DNA from: a virus
IMG/VR virus record: IMGVR_UViG_3300030333_000465
Coordinates: 12,349 to 42,090 of that record
DNA length: 29,742 nucleotides
Direction: 5' to 3' (one strand)
Made by a program: the position numbers and the translations under genes. Within the stretch, counting starts at the first letter, position 1. Every line of letters begins with the position of its first letter. A model generated the notes under the pieces. That model was given only the letters and a program-made list of their open reading frames with translations. It searched no databases and was not told the origin of the DNA. This document shows positions 18,341-25,683 of the stretch, in pieces.

Positions 18341-19243
18341 TTATTGCATTCGTGGATTGGTAGACATCATACCTTTTTTAATTTCATCTTCAGCTATGTC
18401 TTTATCAACAGGCTTTCCAAATCTATCAACTTTAGTTTCTTCTACTTCACCACCTACTTGCATATCTTGTCTTCCTGCATCAGCTTGCATTTCGGCATCA
18501 TCCATCATACGTTGTAATCTATCTGCGCCTATTTGCTCTGTAGCTTTTGCTGTAAAGACAAACTCACCATCCGATAACCTTGCAGGTATCGAATCGGAGA
18601 CTCCAGAACCCGGACCTTCAACTGGTCCTGATCCTGCGAATTCTGTTGCTGTATCCATAACTTTGTCAAATACGACACTAAGTTCTGGTTCAGACTCTAA
18701 TTTATTCATTAAAAATTTTTGTTCTTCTGGAGAAAGAGATTGTTCTACAATGAAGTCTACATATCCATCTTCCATTTCTTCATCTGACTCCATCTCTGCA
18801 GTTATTGGAGATACGGAAATACCTAGACCTACCATTTGTTTATCTACATCTCCACCTTTTGCTAATAAACCTCTTGCTTCTTCTTCTGAAACACCTTCCT
18901 CTAACATTTTTATGTCAGTTTCTAATTCATCTATATATGATTCTAAAAATTCTTCTTTATCAATTTGACTATCGTCAACTGAAGTCTTTTTTAAATCTTG
19001 TAAATCTCTTTCAGCTTTTACTAAATCTTCTTTCATTCTATCTAATTTAATTTTATCTTTATTTGTTAAACCAGATTCGTTTGCAATTTTTCTTTTAGTA
19101 GATTTAGACATAGCTTTTTTTGTAGCTTTTGCTAAAGCACCACCGACAGCTTTTCTTTCTCTAACTCCTCTACCTATAAGTACATCAGCAAAAGTTGTTT
19201 TACCGTCTTTATTAAGGTCTGGAAATTCTTTTTTCTTTGCCAT
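18341..19243 (-). CDS. Portal-adjacent virion structural protein, 300 aa
   Basis: The opening contains an EF-hand/dockerin-like loop (DLNKDGKTTFADVL, residues 9-22). Residues about 70-125 are a charged coiled coil. Around residues 205-250, GPGSGVSDSIPARLSDGEFVFTA followed by ATEQIGADRLQRMMDD is the widespread phage motif 'GPG.G.SDSIPA.LSDGEFV..A' seen in many head and tail structural proteins of marine phages. It lies between portal and scaffold. A structural role at the head or portal vertex is likely; the exact function is not known to me. Confidence 0.7.
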   Translation of the reverse strand: MAKKKEFPDLNKDGKTTFADVLIGRGVRERKAVGGALAKATKKAMSKSTKRKIANESGLTNKDKIKLDRMKEDLVKAERDLQDLKKTSVDDSQIDKEEFLESYIDELETDIKMLEEGVSEEEARGLLAKGGDVDKQMVGLGISVSPITAEMESDEEMEDGYVDFIVEQSLSPEEQKFLMNKLESEPELSVVFDKVMDTATEFAGSGPVEGPGSGVSDSIPARLSDGEFVFTAKATEQIGADRLQRMMDDAEMQADAGRQDMQVGGEVEETKVDRFGKPVDKDIAEDEIKKGMMSTNPRMQ

Positions 19244-19275
19244 ATTATCTCTCTTTAAGTGTTTGTCTGACTACG

Positions 19276-21471
19276 CTAGGCAGGTTCTCTAAGCGTACCA
19301 GAGAATTGATCTTCCCCTGACTGCGGAATATTTCCTGTTCCGATGTTGCCACCGCCAGTACCTGTAACTCCAATGTCTTGAGGTGGTTGAGGTACTCCTG
19401 CATTGGCTGCCATTGCTTGCTGTTGATTAATGGGTTGAGTTTCTTCGCTTGGGTTTTGTCCAACATTTTGCATACCTATTATCTGTGCCATAATAGCTGC
19501 TTCTTCAGGATCATTGAGTATTTCATCAGGATCTAAATCTAAGCTATAGGCTAGTTCACTTACAAGTTTAGAAATTTTAACAAACGGTGCAATAGCAGGA
19601 CTTTGTGCAGTTTGTAAGAACATAGTCAATCTTTGACTTCTTACTTCTTTTTGCATCAAGCTATTTGTACCAGTAGCTTTAACTTCTAAATCACCATTTA
19701 CATCAATAGAATCTTCTAAAAATTGCATGTTCCATTGAAAGTACGATTCCCCAAGTGGTCGTAACAAAAAGTCATCAAGGTTTTTGACAACTGTTTTTAT
19801 ATTTAAACTAGAAGCACCTAATAGCATTGACATTCCAGAAGCTGTTCTTGTCATGCTTTGAACACCTGTTTGTCCATGACTGTAGCTAGGTATTCCAGTT
19901 TGTTCGTCTGCAAGTTGTCTAAACCTGTCAAACATCATCATGTTTTCGTTAGCTGTGTTTGGAAACTTTAAACCATAAATAGATTGTCCGGGCATTCCAG
20001 ACTGTCTACGGAATATTTTTCCGGGATATATATCCATTGATTGTCCACCAACAAGGGCAGACTCATCTACATCAAAAACTATAGAACCTGCTAAAGCTAA
20101 GTTATCTATAGCCATTCTAGCATGTCCATTCATTATCTGCTGACTGTCATCCATGTTTTCAGCAACTCCAATACCAAAGAAGTTATATGGGTTTCTTTCG
20201 TATGGGAAAGCATTATACGGAATACGATATGGAGTAAATGGATTTATTACTGCTCTAAGAAGTTTACCTCCTGTAATCCAAGCATTGATTTGTACTTCGT
20301 CTAAATCATCTACTTCTTCAGGTAAATCAATGCCAACTTCTCTAGCATACTCAGCATCCATGATTCCCCAATATTCTAAAACTTCATAGTTTGAATCTAT
20401 TGTTTCTTCTTCTGAATACGCATTATCTTTTAATTCGTTTTCAAAATCTTTTTCTTCGTAGTTCGGACCCATTTGTAAACATTCACGAATAGCTTCTTCA
20501 TCAAAGTAAGGCATATTGCGTAATTGTCTAAACTGACTACGATTCATCTTATGACGATGAACAACATATTCACACTCTTCAATATTAGTTGCTGCAGGAT
20601 CTGGATAAAAATCCCAACAGCTTACAAATTCTATTCTAGGTACTCTAACTTCTAAAGGATTGTAAGAACGCTCACCTTCTTCGTTTTCATCCCACTTGTG
20701 TAATTTTTTATTAAAATTAAAAGGACCTTTAACAATTCCTGTACCAAGTAAAGATGCTTCTAGTAAAGCATTTCTTATTTCTGAAGATCCGTTAGATTCG
20801 TCTATTTGGTCATGGATAAGTTTTTCCATTCGTCTAGCAGCTCTTTGTGCAGGAGAAAGCTCTGGCATTTGAGGTGACGGAGCTTGTCCTTCTACTAACA
20901 TTCCTTTTTCTTCTGCTTGATCTACAAGAGAGTCTTCAAACATACCACTACCGAAAGTAGCTCCTGCTTTAAGAGTGCGCCCATCTCCTTCGTATCCAAC
21001 ATCGTAAGGATTTTCTTGAGGAGGATCTTCAAGCCTGTTTCCAATGTTATCAGGTATTTCAATACTAGGTGTTGGATTTTGAGTATCTAGATAAGCGTTT
21101 GCTTTTTCACCTTCAGGTACTTTAGTTTCTGATATACCTATAGGAAATTTACCAGTTCCGAATATAACATCAACTAATTGACCAAACGCAGCCAATACTT
21201 TTGTTTTTGTAACTTTTACAAAGACTCTAGATTTTTCAGATTCTCTAAACTTAACATTCTTTTTATAAAGACCTCTGTAGTTTTCATAAGCTGTAAGCCA
21301 TCTTTTTTCATCTACACTACGAGATTCTTCTGCAGCAAAAAAACGACTTTCAATAATACCCACTAAATTAGATTTTTGAGTTTCTTCTAATTTTAATGTT
21401 TTACCTGTTTCACCTTCAACATCTTCGTAAATGTTGTCTGCTGATAAAAAAGTGTTTTCGTTGTCTGCCAT
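19276..21471 (-). CDS. Portal protein, 731 aa
   Basis: The gene follows terL by 3 bp and has the length and look of a podovirus portal. There is an N-terminal helical part (RWLTAYENYRGLYKK, about 58-72), a SRVFVKVTKTKVLAAFGQLVDVIF helix, a central stem region with GTGIVKGPFNFNKKLHKW, and a SYSHGQTGVQSMTRTASGMSMLLGASS segment near residues 535-562 that resembles the portal tunnel-loop/crown transition. The C-terminal 80 residues are Gln/Pro/Gly-rich and probably disordered. By family it forms the dodecameric ring through which DNA enters and leaves. A short overlapping frame at 19,245-19,466 is treated as a shadow. Confidence 0.85.
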   Translation of the reverse strand: MADNENTFLSADNIYEDVEGETGKTLKLEETQKSNLVGIIESRFFAAEESRSVDEKRWLTAYENYRGLYKKNVKFRESEKSRVFVKVTKTKVLAAFGQLVDVIFGTGKFPIGISETKVPEGEKANAYLDTQNPTPSIEIPDNIGNRLEDPPQENPYDVGYEGDGRTLKAGATFGSGMFEDSLVDQAEEKGMLVEGQAPSPQMPELSPAQRAARRMEKLIHDQIDESNGSSEIRNALLEASLLGTGIVKGPFNFNKKLHKWDENEEGERSYNPLEVRVPRIEFVSCWDFYPDPAATNIEECEYVVHRHKMNRSQFRQLRNMPYFDEEAIRECLQMGPNYEEKDFENELKDNAYSEEETIDSNYEVLEYWGIMDAEYAREVGIDLPEEVDDLDEVQINAWITGGKLLRAVINPFTPYRIPYNAFPYERNPYNFFGIGVAENMDDSQQIMNGHARMAIDNLALAGSIVFDVDESALVGGQSMDIYPGKIFRRQSGMPGQSIYGLKFPNTANENMMMFDRFRQLADEQTGIPSYSHGQTGVQSMTRTASGMSMLLGASSLNIKTVVKNLDDFLLRPLGESYFQWNMQFLEDSIDVNGDLEVKATGTNSLMQKEVRSQRLTMFLQTAQSPAIAPFVKISKLVSELAYSLDLDPDEILNDPEEAAIMAQIIGMQNVGQNPSEETQPINQQQAMAANAGVPQPPQDIGVTGTGGGNIGTGNIPQSGEDQFSGTLREPA

Positions 21472-21474
21472 GTA

Positions 21475-23112
21475 TTAATATCCAAATGTTGAGTCAGCAG
21501 GTTGATATATATCTGATTTAATGCGTAACATTCTATCATATGGATGGTCTAACTTTGGTCTACTCATCAACATATAACGCAACGCATCATAAGCATGATC
21601 CGAAGCTTTTGTATCAACATCTTCTGAATTAGTCTTAGATAAAGGCAAGCTTTGTAGCTCTCGAATTAAATTTTGACAGTTGCTAAATATTTGTAACCTC
21701 GGTCTACCTGTCTTCGCACTTTTTCTAAGATATTCGTGTATCTGTATTTTACCTGCTATTCTATTCTTATCAGCTCGTCTTAGTTTGTGTCCTTTTTGAT
21801 TTAGGACTTCACCAATAGTAGGACCAGAATAACCTGTTCTAGCCCAAGCTGCTGTATCCAATACTCCATAAATAGAGCGTACTTCACTTTGTTCCATCTC
21901 TGTTATTTTAGAAGCCAATGCTAAACCTGTAAGACCTTTCTGGTATAGTTCTCTATATATTATGATGGTCTTGTCTTCAGGATCAACAGCAGCCCATAAA
22001 CAACAACTTTCAGCAGCATATCCGTAATCAACTCCTTTAAATCTTTCCCACCAAGTAGGAATATCAAAAGGTGTAACAACATGGTCAGCTACATCAAATT
22101 CTGCAAATGCTGCTCCTTCCGCAATATTCCAATTACCTTCAAGTAACTGTTTGCGTTGAACAGCAGGTAAAGAAGAAAGCATACGCTCATATTCACCGTC
22201 TTCTGCTAGGTAAGGATTGTCTTGAAGTTTAGCAGGAATAAATTTCCTAGTTAAACCGTCTTTACCTATAAAAGATGTGTTATACTCACAAGCATCAACA
22301 TATCTTTTCTTTACCCAATGCGCACCAACACCTCCGGGGTTTGCTGTGCATCTTAAATAAGTTTTTAAGTCAGGATCAGTAGTTCTTAGTCGTGATGCTA
22401 AATAGTTCCAACCAAACTCTGTTGGAAGATGTGTTATCTCGTCAAAGCCTATCCAACTGTATGCTTGTCCTTGATAACGATATACGTCTGCATCTTTTTC
22501 TAAAAAGCCAAACTCTATCTTTGCTCCGCTAGGAAAGTTCCAGAGTTTTTCTACTTCTCTAAACTTACATCCCGGAAACGCTTTAGGATAAAGTTCTCTT
22601 GACTTATCTATTAATTCTCTTAATTCAGGCATTGACCTTCTAAGTATCAATGCTCTATGTGCAGGATTATGGCAAGAGCGCAATGGATCAATTAACATTG
22701 CAAAGCTTTTACCACCTCCTGCTGCTCCACCGTATAAGACATCCTTTTCTGGTGCAGCTAAAAAATCTGTCTGTGGTCCATCGTTCGGCATGAAAGCAAC
22801 ATATGAACCTGTTTTATCTAAGTGTTCTTGTATAGCATCGGGAAGAGCTTTACTTTCTTCCTTTGTTATAACATTAGATGTTAAAACTTTTGTTTCTTTT
22901 TCAAGTTCTTTTTGAACTCTAGCCAACTTCCTTGTCAGCTTTTTAGCTTTTACTTTTTTTCTTCTTAACTTTTTTTCAGCTTGTTTAACTGCTTGATCTT
23001 TAGAAAGTTGAGAATTTTTAGGTCTACCTGCTCTTAATCTAGGTGAACCATCTTTCTTAAGTATATAGTTCCCTTCAGAATCTGTCAAGTATTTTTTATT
23101 TTTTTCTACCAT
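21475..23112 (-). CDS. terL: Terminase large subunit (packaging ATPase/nuclease), 545 aa
   Basis: The ATPase domain shows Walker A GGAAGGGKS at about residues 128-136 and a Walker B-type WIGFDEI near residue 220. The RNase H-like nuclease domain shows the expected acidic positions: GVDYGYAAESC, then VLDTAAWARTG, then a final SDHAYDALRYM. Residues 1-80 form an unusual Lys/Arg-rich extension with an AT-hook-like RAGRPK (about 27-32) and a basic coiled coil (about 40-78). The start overlaps the 88-aa gene by 17 bp. By family it pumps DNA into the procapsid through the portal and cuts the concatemer. Confidence 0.95.
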   Translation of the reverse strand: MVEKNKKYLTDSEGNYILKKDGSPRLRAGRPKNSQLSKDQAVKQAEKKLRRKKVKAKKLTRKLARVQKELEKETKVLTSNVITKEESKALPDAIQEHLDKTGSYVAFMPNDGPQTDFLAAPEKDVLYGGAAGGGKSFAMLIDPLRSCHNPAHRALILRRSMPELRELIDKSRELYPKAFPGCKFREVEKLWNFPSGAKIEFGFLEKDADVYRYQGQAYSWIGFDEITHLPTEFGWNYLASRLRTTDPDLKTYLRCTANPGGVGAHWVKKRYVDACEYNTSFIGKDGLTRKFIPAKLQDNPYLAEDGEYERMLSSLPAVQRKQLLEGNWNIAEGAAFAEFDVADHVVTPFDIPTWWERFKGVDYGYAAESCCLWAAVDPEDKTIIIYRELYQKGLTGLALASKITEMEQSEVRSIYGVLDTAAWARTGYSGPTIGEVLNQKGHKLRRADKNRIAGKIQIHEYLRKSAKTGRPRLQIFSNCQNLIRELQSLPLSKTNSEDVDTKASDHAYDALRYMLMSRPKLDHPYDRMLRIKSDIYQPADSTFGY

Positions 23113-23362
23113 ATACTTTGTCTACATGCTTTTTTAAGCCTGCTCTACTCATACTTTTACCAGTTTTATACTCTAACCAGTCTACACCGACACCTAAACT
23201 TATTTCTCCTGCGTAAACAGATTCTGATACTTCTTTTAAAAGATCTACTTCTTCGTGGTTAGGTTTTAAATAACCTTCTATGTTTTCGTCTATCTCGTAT
23301 CCAAAAGGAATGGTAGAAGTTCTTCTTTTAATGTATCCGTCTGGTATTAAGTTTAACTCCAT
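23096..23362 (-). CDS. Small HTH-like packaging-cluster protein, 88 aa
   Basis: The sequence has a PDGYIKRRTSTIPFGYEID start and a C-terminal part (SLGVGVDWLEYKTGKSMSRAGLKKHVDKVYGRKK) whose spacing looks like a helix-turn-helix with a basic recognition helix ending in GLKKHV. Similar short proteins often precede terL in marine phages. It overlaps terL by 17 bp and the 37-aa membrane gene by 10 bp, so expression is coupled. A DNA-binding role in packaging or late control is plausible but not proven. Confidence 0.65.
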   Translation of the reverse strand: MELNLIPDGYIKRRTSTIPFGYEIDENIEGYLKPNHEEVDLLKEVSESVYAGEISLGVGVDWLEYKTGKSMSRAGLKKHVDKVYGRKK

Positions 23363-23466
23363 TTATTAAACTTCTCCATGAATTTTGACCATAGTTCAGG
23401 TTTGTATCTTTTAACTACTATAGCAACTACTACAACTGCAAAACCTACCATAATTATCGTATCCAT
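23353..23466 (-). CDS. Single-span membrane peptide, 37 aa
   Basis: This short frame fills the gap between terS and the 88-aa gene. The ATG complement is at 23,464-23,466, one base after the terS stop, with GGAGAAGAG just upstream as ribosome site. It overlaps the start of the next gene by 10 bp. Residues 3-18 are wholly hydrophobic (TIIMVGFAVVVVAIVV), followed by KRYK and a basic amphipathic tail (SKFMEKFNKW). This is a type III-like topology seen in minimal holins and small phage membrane proteins. Tight coupling on both sides makes it very likely real; a lysis role is speculation. Confidence 0.7.
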   Translation of the reverse strand: MDTIIMVGFAVVVVAIVVKRYKPELWSKFMEKFNKWS

Positions 23467-23467
23467 A

Positions 23468-23896
23468 TTACTCTTCTCCTATATTTACTTCTGTGTATTC
23501 TGCCTTAATAGGCTCTTTATCAGGCATTAGAAATATTCCTCCTGATGCTTTATGTGTTACATCTAGCTTATCTACTTTAGAAACTCCTACTCTATCTAAT
23601 AAAGTTTGAGCAGCAGCTAGTTTATTGTTAGCTTGTATTACTGGACGGTCTGCTTCCATAATTTCTACAACTTTAAAAGCTGCTTTAGGCGCAGAGTTTG
23701 CTAGAATCTCTTGAGTTATCTCTAGTATCTCTGTTTTTAAAGCCCTTACTATTTGAGAATAGTGTCCAGTATAGCCTGCAAGCTTTGCTGCTTTCTTAGC
23801 ATCTCCTTGCGTATCTACTAAGTTCTGTAAAAAAGATTGTTGTTTCTCTGTAAGTGTTTTAGTTTTGTTGTTTTGATTATTTGGAAGTAAAGACAT
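23468..23896 (-). CDS. terS: Terminase small subunit, 142 aa
   Basis: The N-terminal part (LTEKQQSFLQNLVDTQGDAKKAAKLAGYTG, residues about 15-44) is the HTH-type DNA-binding region usual in small terminases. The middle (NKLAAAQTLLDRVGVSKVDKLDVTHKASGG, about 91-120) is the classical oligomerisation and linker segment. The acidic tail may contact terL. By family it recognises the packaging site and regulates terL. It is the first gene of the leftward block, about 33 bases from the predicted start of transcription. No Shine-Dalgarno sequence is visible before the ATG (the preceding bases are AAACTTTTAAT). Confidence 0.9.
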   Translation of the reverse strand: MSLLPNNQNNKTKTLTEKQQSFLQNLVDTQGDAKKAAKLAGYTGHYSQIVRALKTEILEITQEILANSAPKAAFKVVEIMEADRPVIQANNKLAAAQTLLDRVGVSKVDKLDVTHKASGGIFLMPDKEPIKAEYTEVNIGEE

Positions 23897-23935
23897 ATTA
23901 AAAGTTTATAAAGTATTTATTAAAGACACCATTAA

Positions 23936-23964
23936 AGTATATAGTCAAATAAGTATCTTGTCAA
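23936..23964 (-). promoter_or_regulatory. Leftward sigma70 promoter for the late block
   Basis: Read leftward, TTGACA (23,959-23,964) and TATACT (23,936-23,941) are separated by 17 bp. The predicted start is near 23,929, giving a leader of about 33 bases before terS. Its -35 box is 18 bp from that of the opposing promoter. Confidence 0.85.
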
Positions 23965-23982
23965 ATTTATTTTGTTCAGGAC

Positions 23983-24011
23983 TTGACAAACTTAAAAATA
24001 AACTATATAAT
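23983..24011 (+). promoter_or_regulatory. Rightward consensus sigma70 promoter
   Basis: TTGACA (23,983-23,988) and TATAAT (24,006-24,011) with a 17-bp spacer are a perfect consensus. The predicted start is near 24,018, where a hairpin begins (TGTGCC at 24,018-24,023 pairing with GG-CACA up to 24,035, one bulged T). No protein gene starts within the next kilobase, so its first product is RNA from the left palindrome arm. Confidence 0.9.
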
Positions 24012-24222
24012 AAATTATGTGCCGAGCAGGTCACATATGTAATACTCCATAGTCCTTTAAAGTCCGCAGATATACCAGTTTACATCTGGTTAACTACTAA
24101 AACTTCTAAAAATGTATAATCAATACATAGATATCTAGTGGCATGGGTATGGTCTTCTGCCCACCCTCTAAAAAGAATCTGCTCATCAGCAATCCACCTA
24201 TCAGTAGATCCCTTCGTTTATT

Positions 24223-24841
24223 GAGAGCTTAATTTAGTATTAAACAATAATTTTTTATTACTTCTTTCCAGTATTTATCACTCTATAATTCTAATTATTA
24301 CTCTGAAGATTTCTAAAATCACCATAATTCTGCTTTATTGGCTTTAGAATTCTTCTTATCTGTTGTCATGCTTCAGAATCTTCAGAGTAATAATCTAATT
24401 ACTCTATAGATTTTAAAAGTTTGTTATGTAATAAAAAATTATACAAGCTTCTGATGTATTACCGAGGATGAATATAAAAACTTATAGCTACTTTCCAAGT
24501 CAATGTTTGCTATTGGCAAAAAGCTTGTCGTTTAATACTGTCTGCCTGATAATTTGTCTGGGCGTTAAAATAAACTGAGCCTACTTTTTGTGTCAATGAA
24601 ATCATTTAAAAAGCAGTTTTCAGTATCATTGACTCTCTAGAACACTTGACTTTATTAAATTGTAGATTGCTTTCTTGAAAATACTAGAGGCTGATGAGCA
24701 TCTGAATACTATCTGTGAATCTTGGCTTCTATCGAAAACAATTTCACGACCTTTTTAACGAATATCTAAGAGCTTATTACTGTTTCGTCGTAACGAGACT
24801 GATAGATTACAATTACGTCAGGGTTAATTCCTCTGTGATTT
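24223..24841 (-). pseudogene. Decayed inverted copy of the 64-aa and 133-aa genes
   Basis: Read leftward, this stretch aligns throughout with 25,013-25,657. The AGAGGAAT ribosome site of the first gene is kept, but the ATG is CTG, the third codon is TAA, and a 2-base indel shifts the frame within 14 codons. At the second gene the ATG is again CTG (about 24,616-24,618) and an insertion leads to a stop after five codons. The terminator at the far end has also lost its stem: AAGCTCTC is kept, but the second half reads GGGATC instead of GGGAGCTT. The copy cannot make either protein. It may be a simple relic, or kept for its pairing with the intact arm. Confidence 0.75.
24247..24442. repeat. 196-bp palindrome nested in the left arm
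   Basis: Perfect arms ATAATTTTTTATTAC (24,247-24,261 with 24,428-24,442) and an 18-base ATTATTACTCTGAAGATT (24,294-24,311 with 24,377-24,394) share one centre near 24,344. The intervening part aligns loosely. The right arm of the large palindrome has no equivalent, so it arose or was kept separately. Confidence 0.8.
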
Positions 24842-24849
24842 GAGAAGGG

Positions 24850-24889
24850 AACTAGAAAAAACATTTAAACTTTTAAAGTTTTTCTAGTT
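24850..24889. repeat. 40-bp hairpin insert near the palindrome centre
   Basis: AACTAGAAAAA (24,850-24,860) and TTTTTCTAGTT (24,879-24,889) form an 11-bp perfect A/T-rich stem. The right arm lacks this stretch: flanking sequence on both sides aligns without it. It has no U-tract outside the stem, so it is a poor intrinsic terminator. Confidence 0.65.
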
Positions 24890-24908
24890 AACGATAACTA
24901 CAAGATTA

Positions 24909-24983
24909 TAATATGCAAGTGTTTTGCATTAAAATGAAAAAAATTGTAATTTATTTAGAACAATTTCAAGCACTTGCATATTA
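24909..24983. repeat. Central 13-bp inverted repeat of the large palindrome
   Basis: TAATATGCAAGTG (24,909-24,921) and CACTTGCATATTA (24,971-24,983) are perfect complements 49 bp apart. Within the loop, AAATTGT (24,941-24,947) pairs with ACAATTT (24,960-24,966). It lies 50 bp upstream of the first rightward gene and could be an operator for a regulator, or simply the hinge of the inverted duplication. A TATAAT at 24,907-24,912 overlaps its left half but has no good -35 box. Confidence 0.75.
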
Positions 24984-25032
24984 GAATCTTTCCGCTAATC
25001 AATTCCTTCTTTAAATCACAGAGGAATATAAC

Positions 25033-25227
25033 ATGACAGAAATTCTAATAACATTCTCTAACAACGAAACAGTAATAATTCAAAAATATTCTTTGGTTAA
25101 AAAGGTCGTGAAATCTTATTTAGATAGAAACTTTTTAATCACAGGATTCAGATGCTCATCAGCTTCTGATTTTCTACGGCTTCAATCTAAAATTGAAGAA
25201 ACTCAACCAACCTATAGAGGTAAATAA
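25033..25227 (+). CDS. Early-type hypothetical protein, 64 aa
   Basis: The ATG follows an AGAGGA site by 8 bases. The product begins MTEILITFSNNETVIIQKYS, then a basic part (LVKKVVKSYLDRNFLITGF) and ends in KIEETQPTYRGK. A mixed alpha/beta small domain is likely; no family was recognised. It is the first gene of the rightward block, and its start lies in the right arm of the large palindrome, so its ribosome site (25,020-25,027) can pair with the left-arm block at 24,827-24,841. A decayed inverted copy lies in the left arm. The reading frame is kept intact here, which suggests selection for the protein. Confidence 0.7.
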   Translation: MTEILITFSNNETVIIQKYSLVKKVVKSYLDRNFLITGFRCSSASDFLRLQSKIEETQPTYRGK

Positions 25228-25230
25228 CAC

Positions 25231-25632
25231 ATGAAAACATTAAATGATTTCATTGACACAAAAAGTGCAGACAAGTCTGCCGGTTTTAACGCTAACAAAT
25301 TATCAGGCAGACCTTGCACTCGCAAGCAAGCTTATTGTGTAGCAAACTTCACATTGGAAAGTTTCATTTCCAAGGTTTTTAATTCTGATCCTCGTGAGAA
25401 TGCATCAGATGCTCTCAAAAAATCTTTTGATAATCGAATCAAAGCTCGAATTTCTAAAGTTATTTTAGATGATAAGAAATTTGATTCTGATGCATGCCAA
25501 CCATACTTCGAGGATAATTCTAAAGCTCTTCCTAAGAGAATTATGGTTAAAGTAACTAAATCTTTTAAGGAACATAATCAACAGAAAACTCCAGTTGATA
25601 ATTTCCTTATGGAAGTTGAGACTAAATTATAA
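25231..25632 (+). CDS. Early-type hypothetical protein, 133 aa
   Basis: Starts 3 bp after the previous stop, with AGAGG inside the end of that gene as ribosome site, so the two are coupled. The protein is basic and polar: a DKSAGFNANKLSGRPCTRKQAYCVANFTLESF region (about 14-45) and a C-terminal part with KALPKRIMVKVTKSFKEHNQQ. KLSGRPCTRKQAYCVA may be a helical DNA- or RNA-binding segment, but this is a guess and I know no family. It ends just before a strong terminator. A frameshifted inverted copy lies at about 24.22-24.62 kb. Confidence 0.7.
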   Translation: MKTLNDFIDTKSADKSAGFNANKLSGRPCTRKQAYCVANFTLESFISKVFNSDPRENASDALKKSFDNRIKARISKVILDDKKFDSDACQPYFEDNSKALPKRIMVKVTKSFKEHNQQKTPVDNFLMEVETKL

Positions 25633-25649
25633 GATTTAGTTACTAAATT

Positions 25650-25683
25650 AAGCTCTCTTTAGAAATAAAGGGAGCTTTTTTTA
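25650..25683 (+). terminator. Intrinsic terminator with GAAA tetraloop
   Basis: AAGCTCTCTTTA (25,650-25,661) pairs over 12 positions (one G-U) with TAAAGGGAGCTT (25,666-25,677), enclosing a GAAA loop and followed by a T-run to 25,682. It closes the two-gene unit. The matching place in the left arm keeps the first eight bases of the stem but not the second half. Confidence 0.9.

Larger units (their letters stand above)
24018..24908 (+). ncRNA. Long structured non-coding leader or antisense RNA (candidate)
   Basis: About 1 kb downstream of a perfect promoter has no reading frame of note on either strand. It opens with a chain of hairpins: the +1 hairpin; ACCAG-TTTACAT-CTGGT at 24,074-24,090; ATGTAT-AATCA-ATACAT at 24,112-24,128; and a 196-base palindrome at 24,247-24,442. 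From 24,141 on, the sequence is a diverged reverse complement of the unit at 25.0-25.8 kb, so the RNA would be antisense to two genes. The 3' end is unknown. It may be a free antisense RNA, a very long 5' leader that pairs with its own downstream genes, or an untranscribed relic. Confidence 0.45.

Noticed and set aside
18357-18968. 203-aa plus-strand frame
   Set aside because: Lies fully antisense to the 300-aa structural gene, Ser-rich shadow product, no ribosome site.
19245-19466. 73-aa minus-strand frame overlapping the portal end
   Set aside because: Almost all of it lies inside the portal gene in another frame and no family or ribosome site supports it.
24690-24720. Hammerhead ribozyme (CTGATGAG present)
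   Set aside because: The required GAAA strand and closing stems are not in the right places.
24850-24889. Intrinsic terminator for the left-arm RNA
   Set aside because: The stem is almost all A-T and no U-tract follows outside it; a terminator role is weak.
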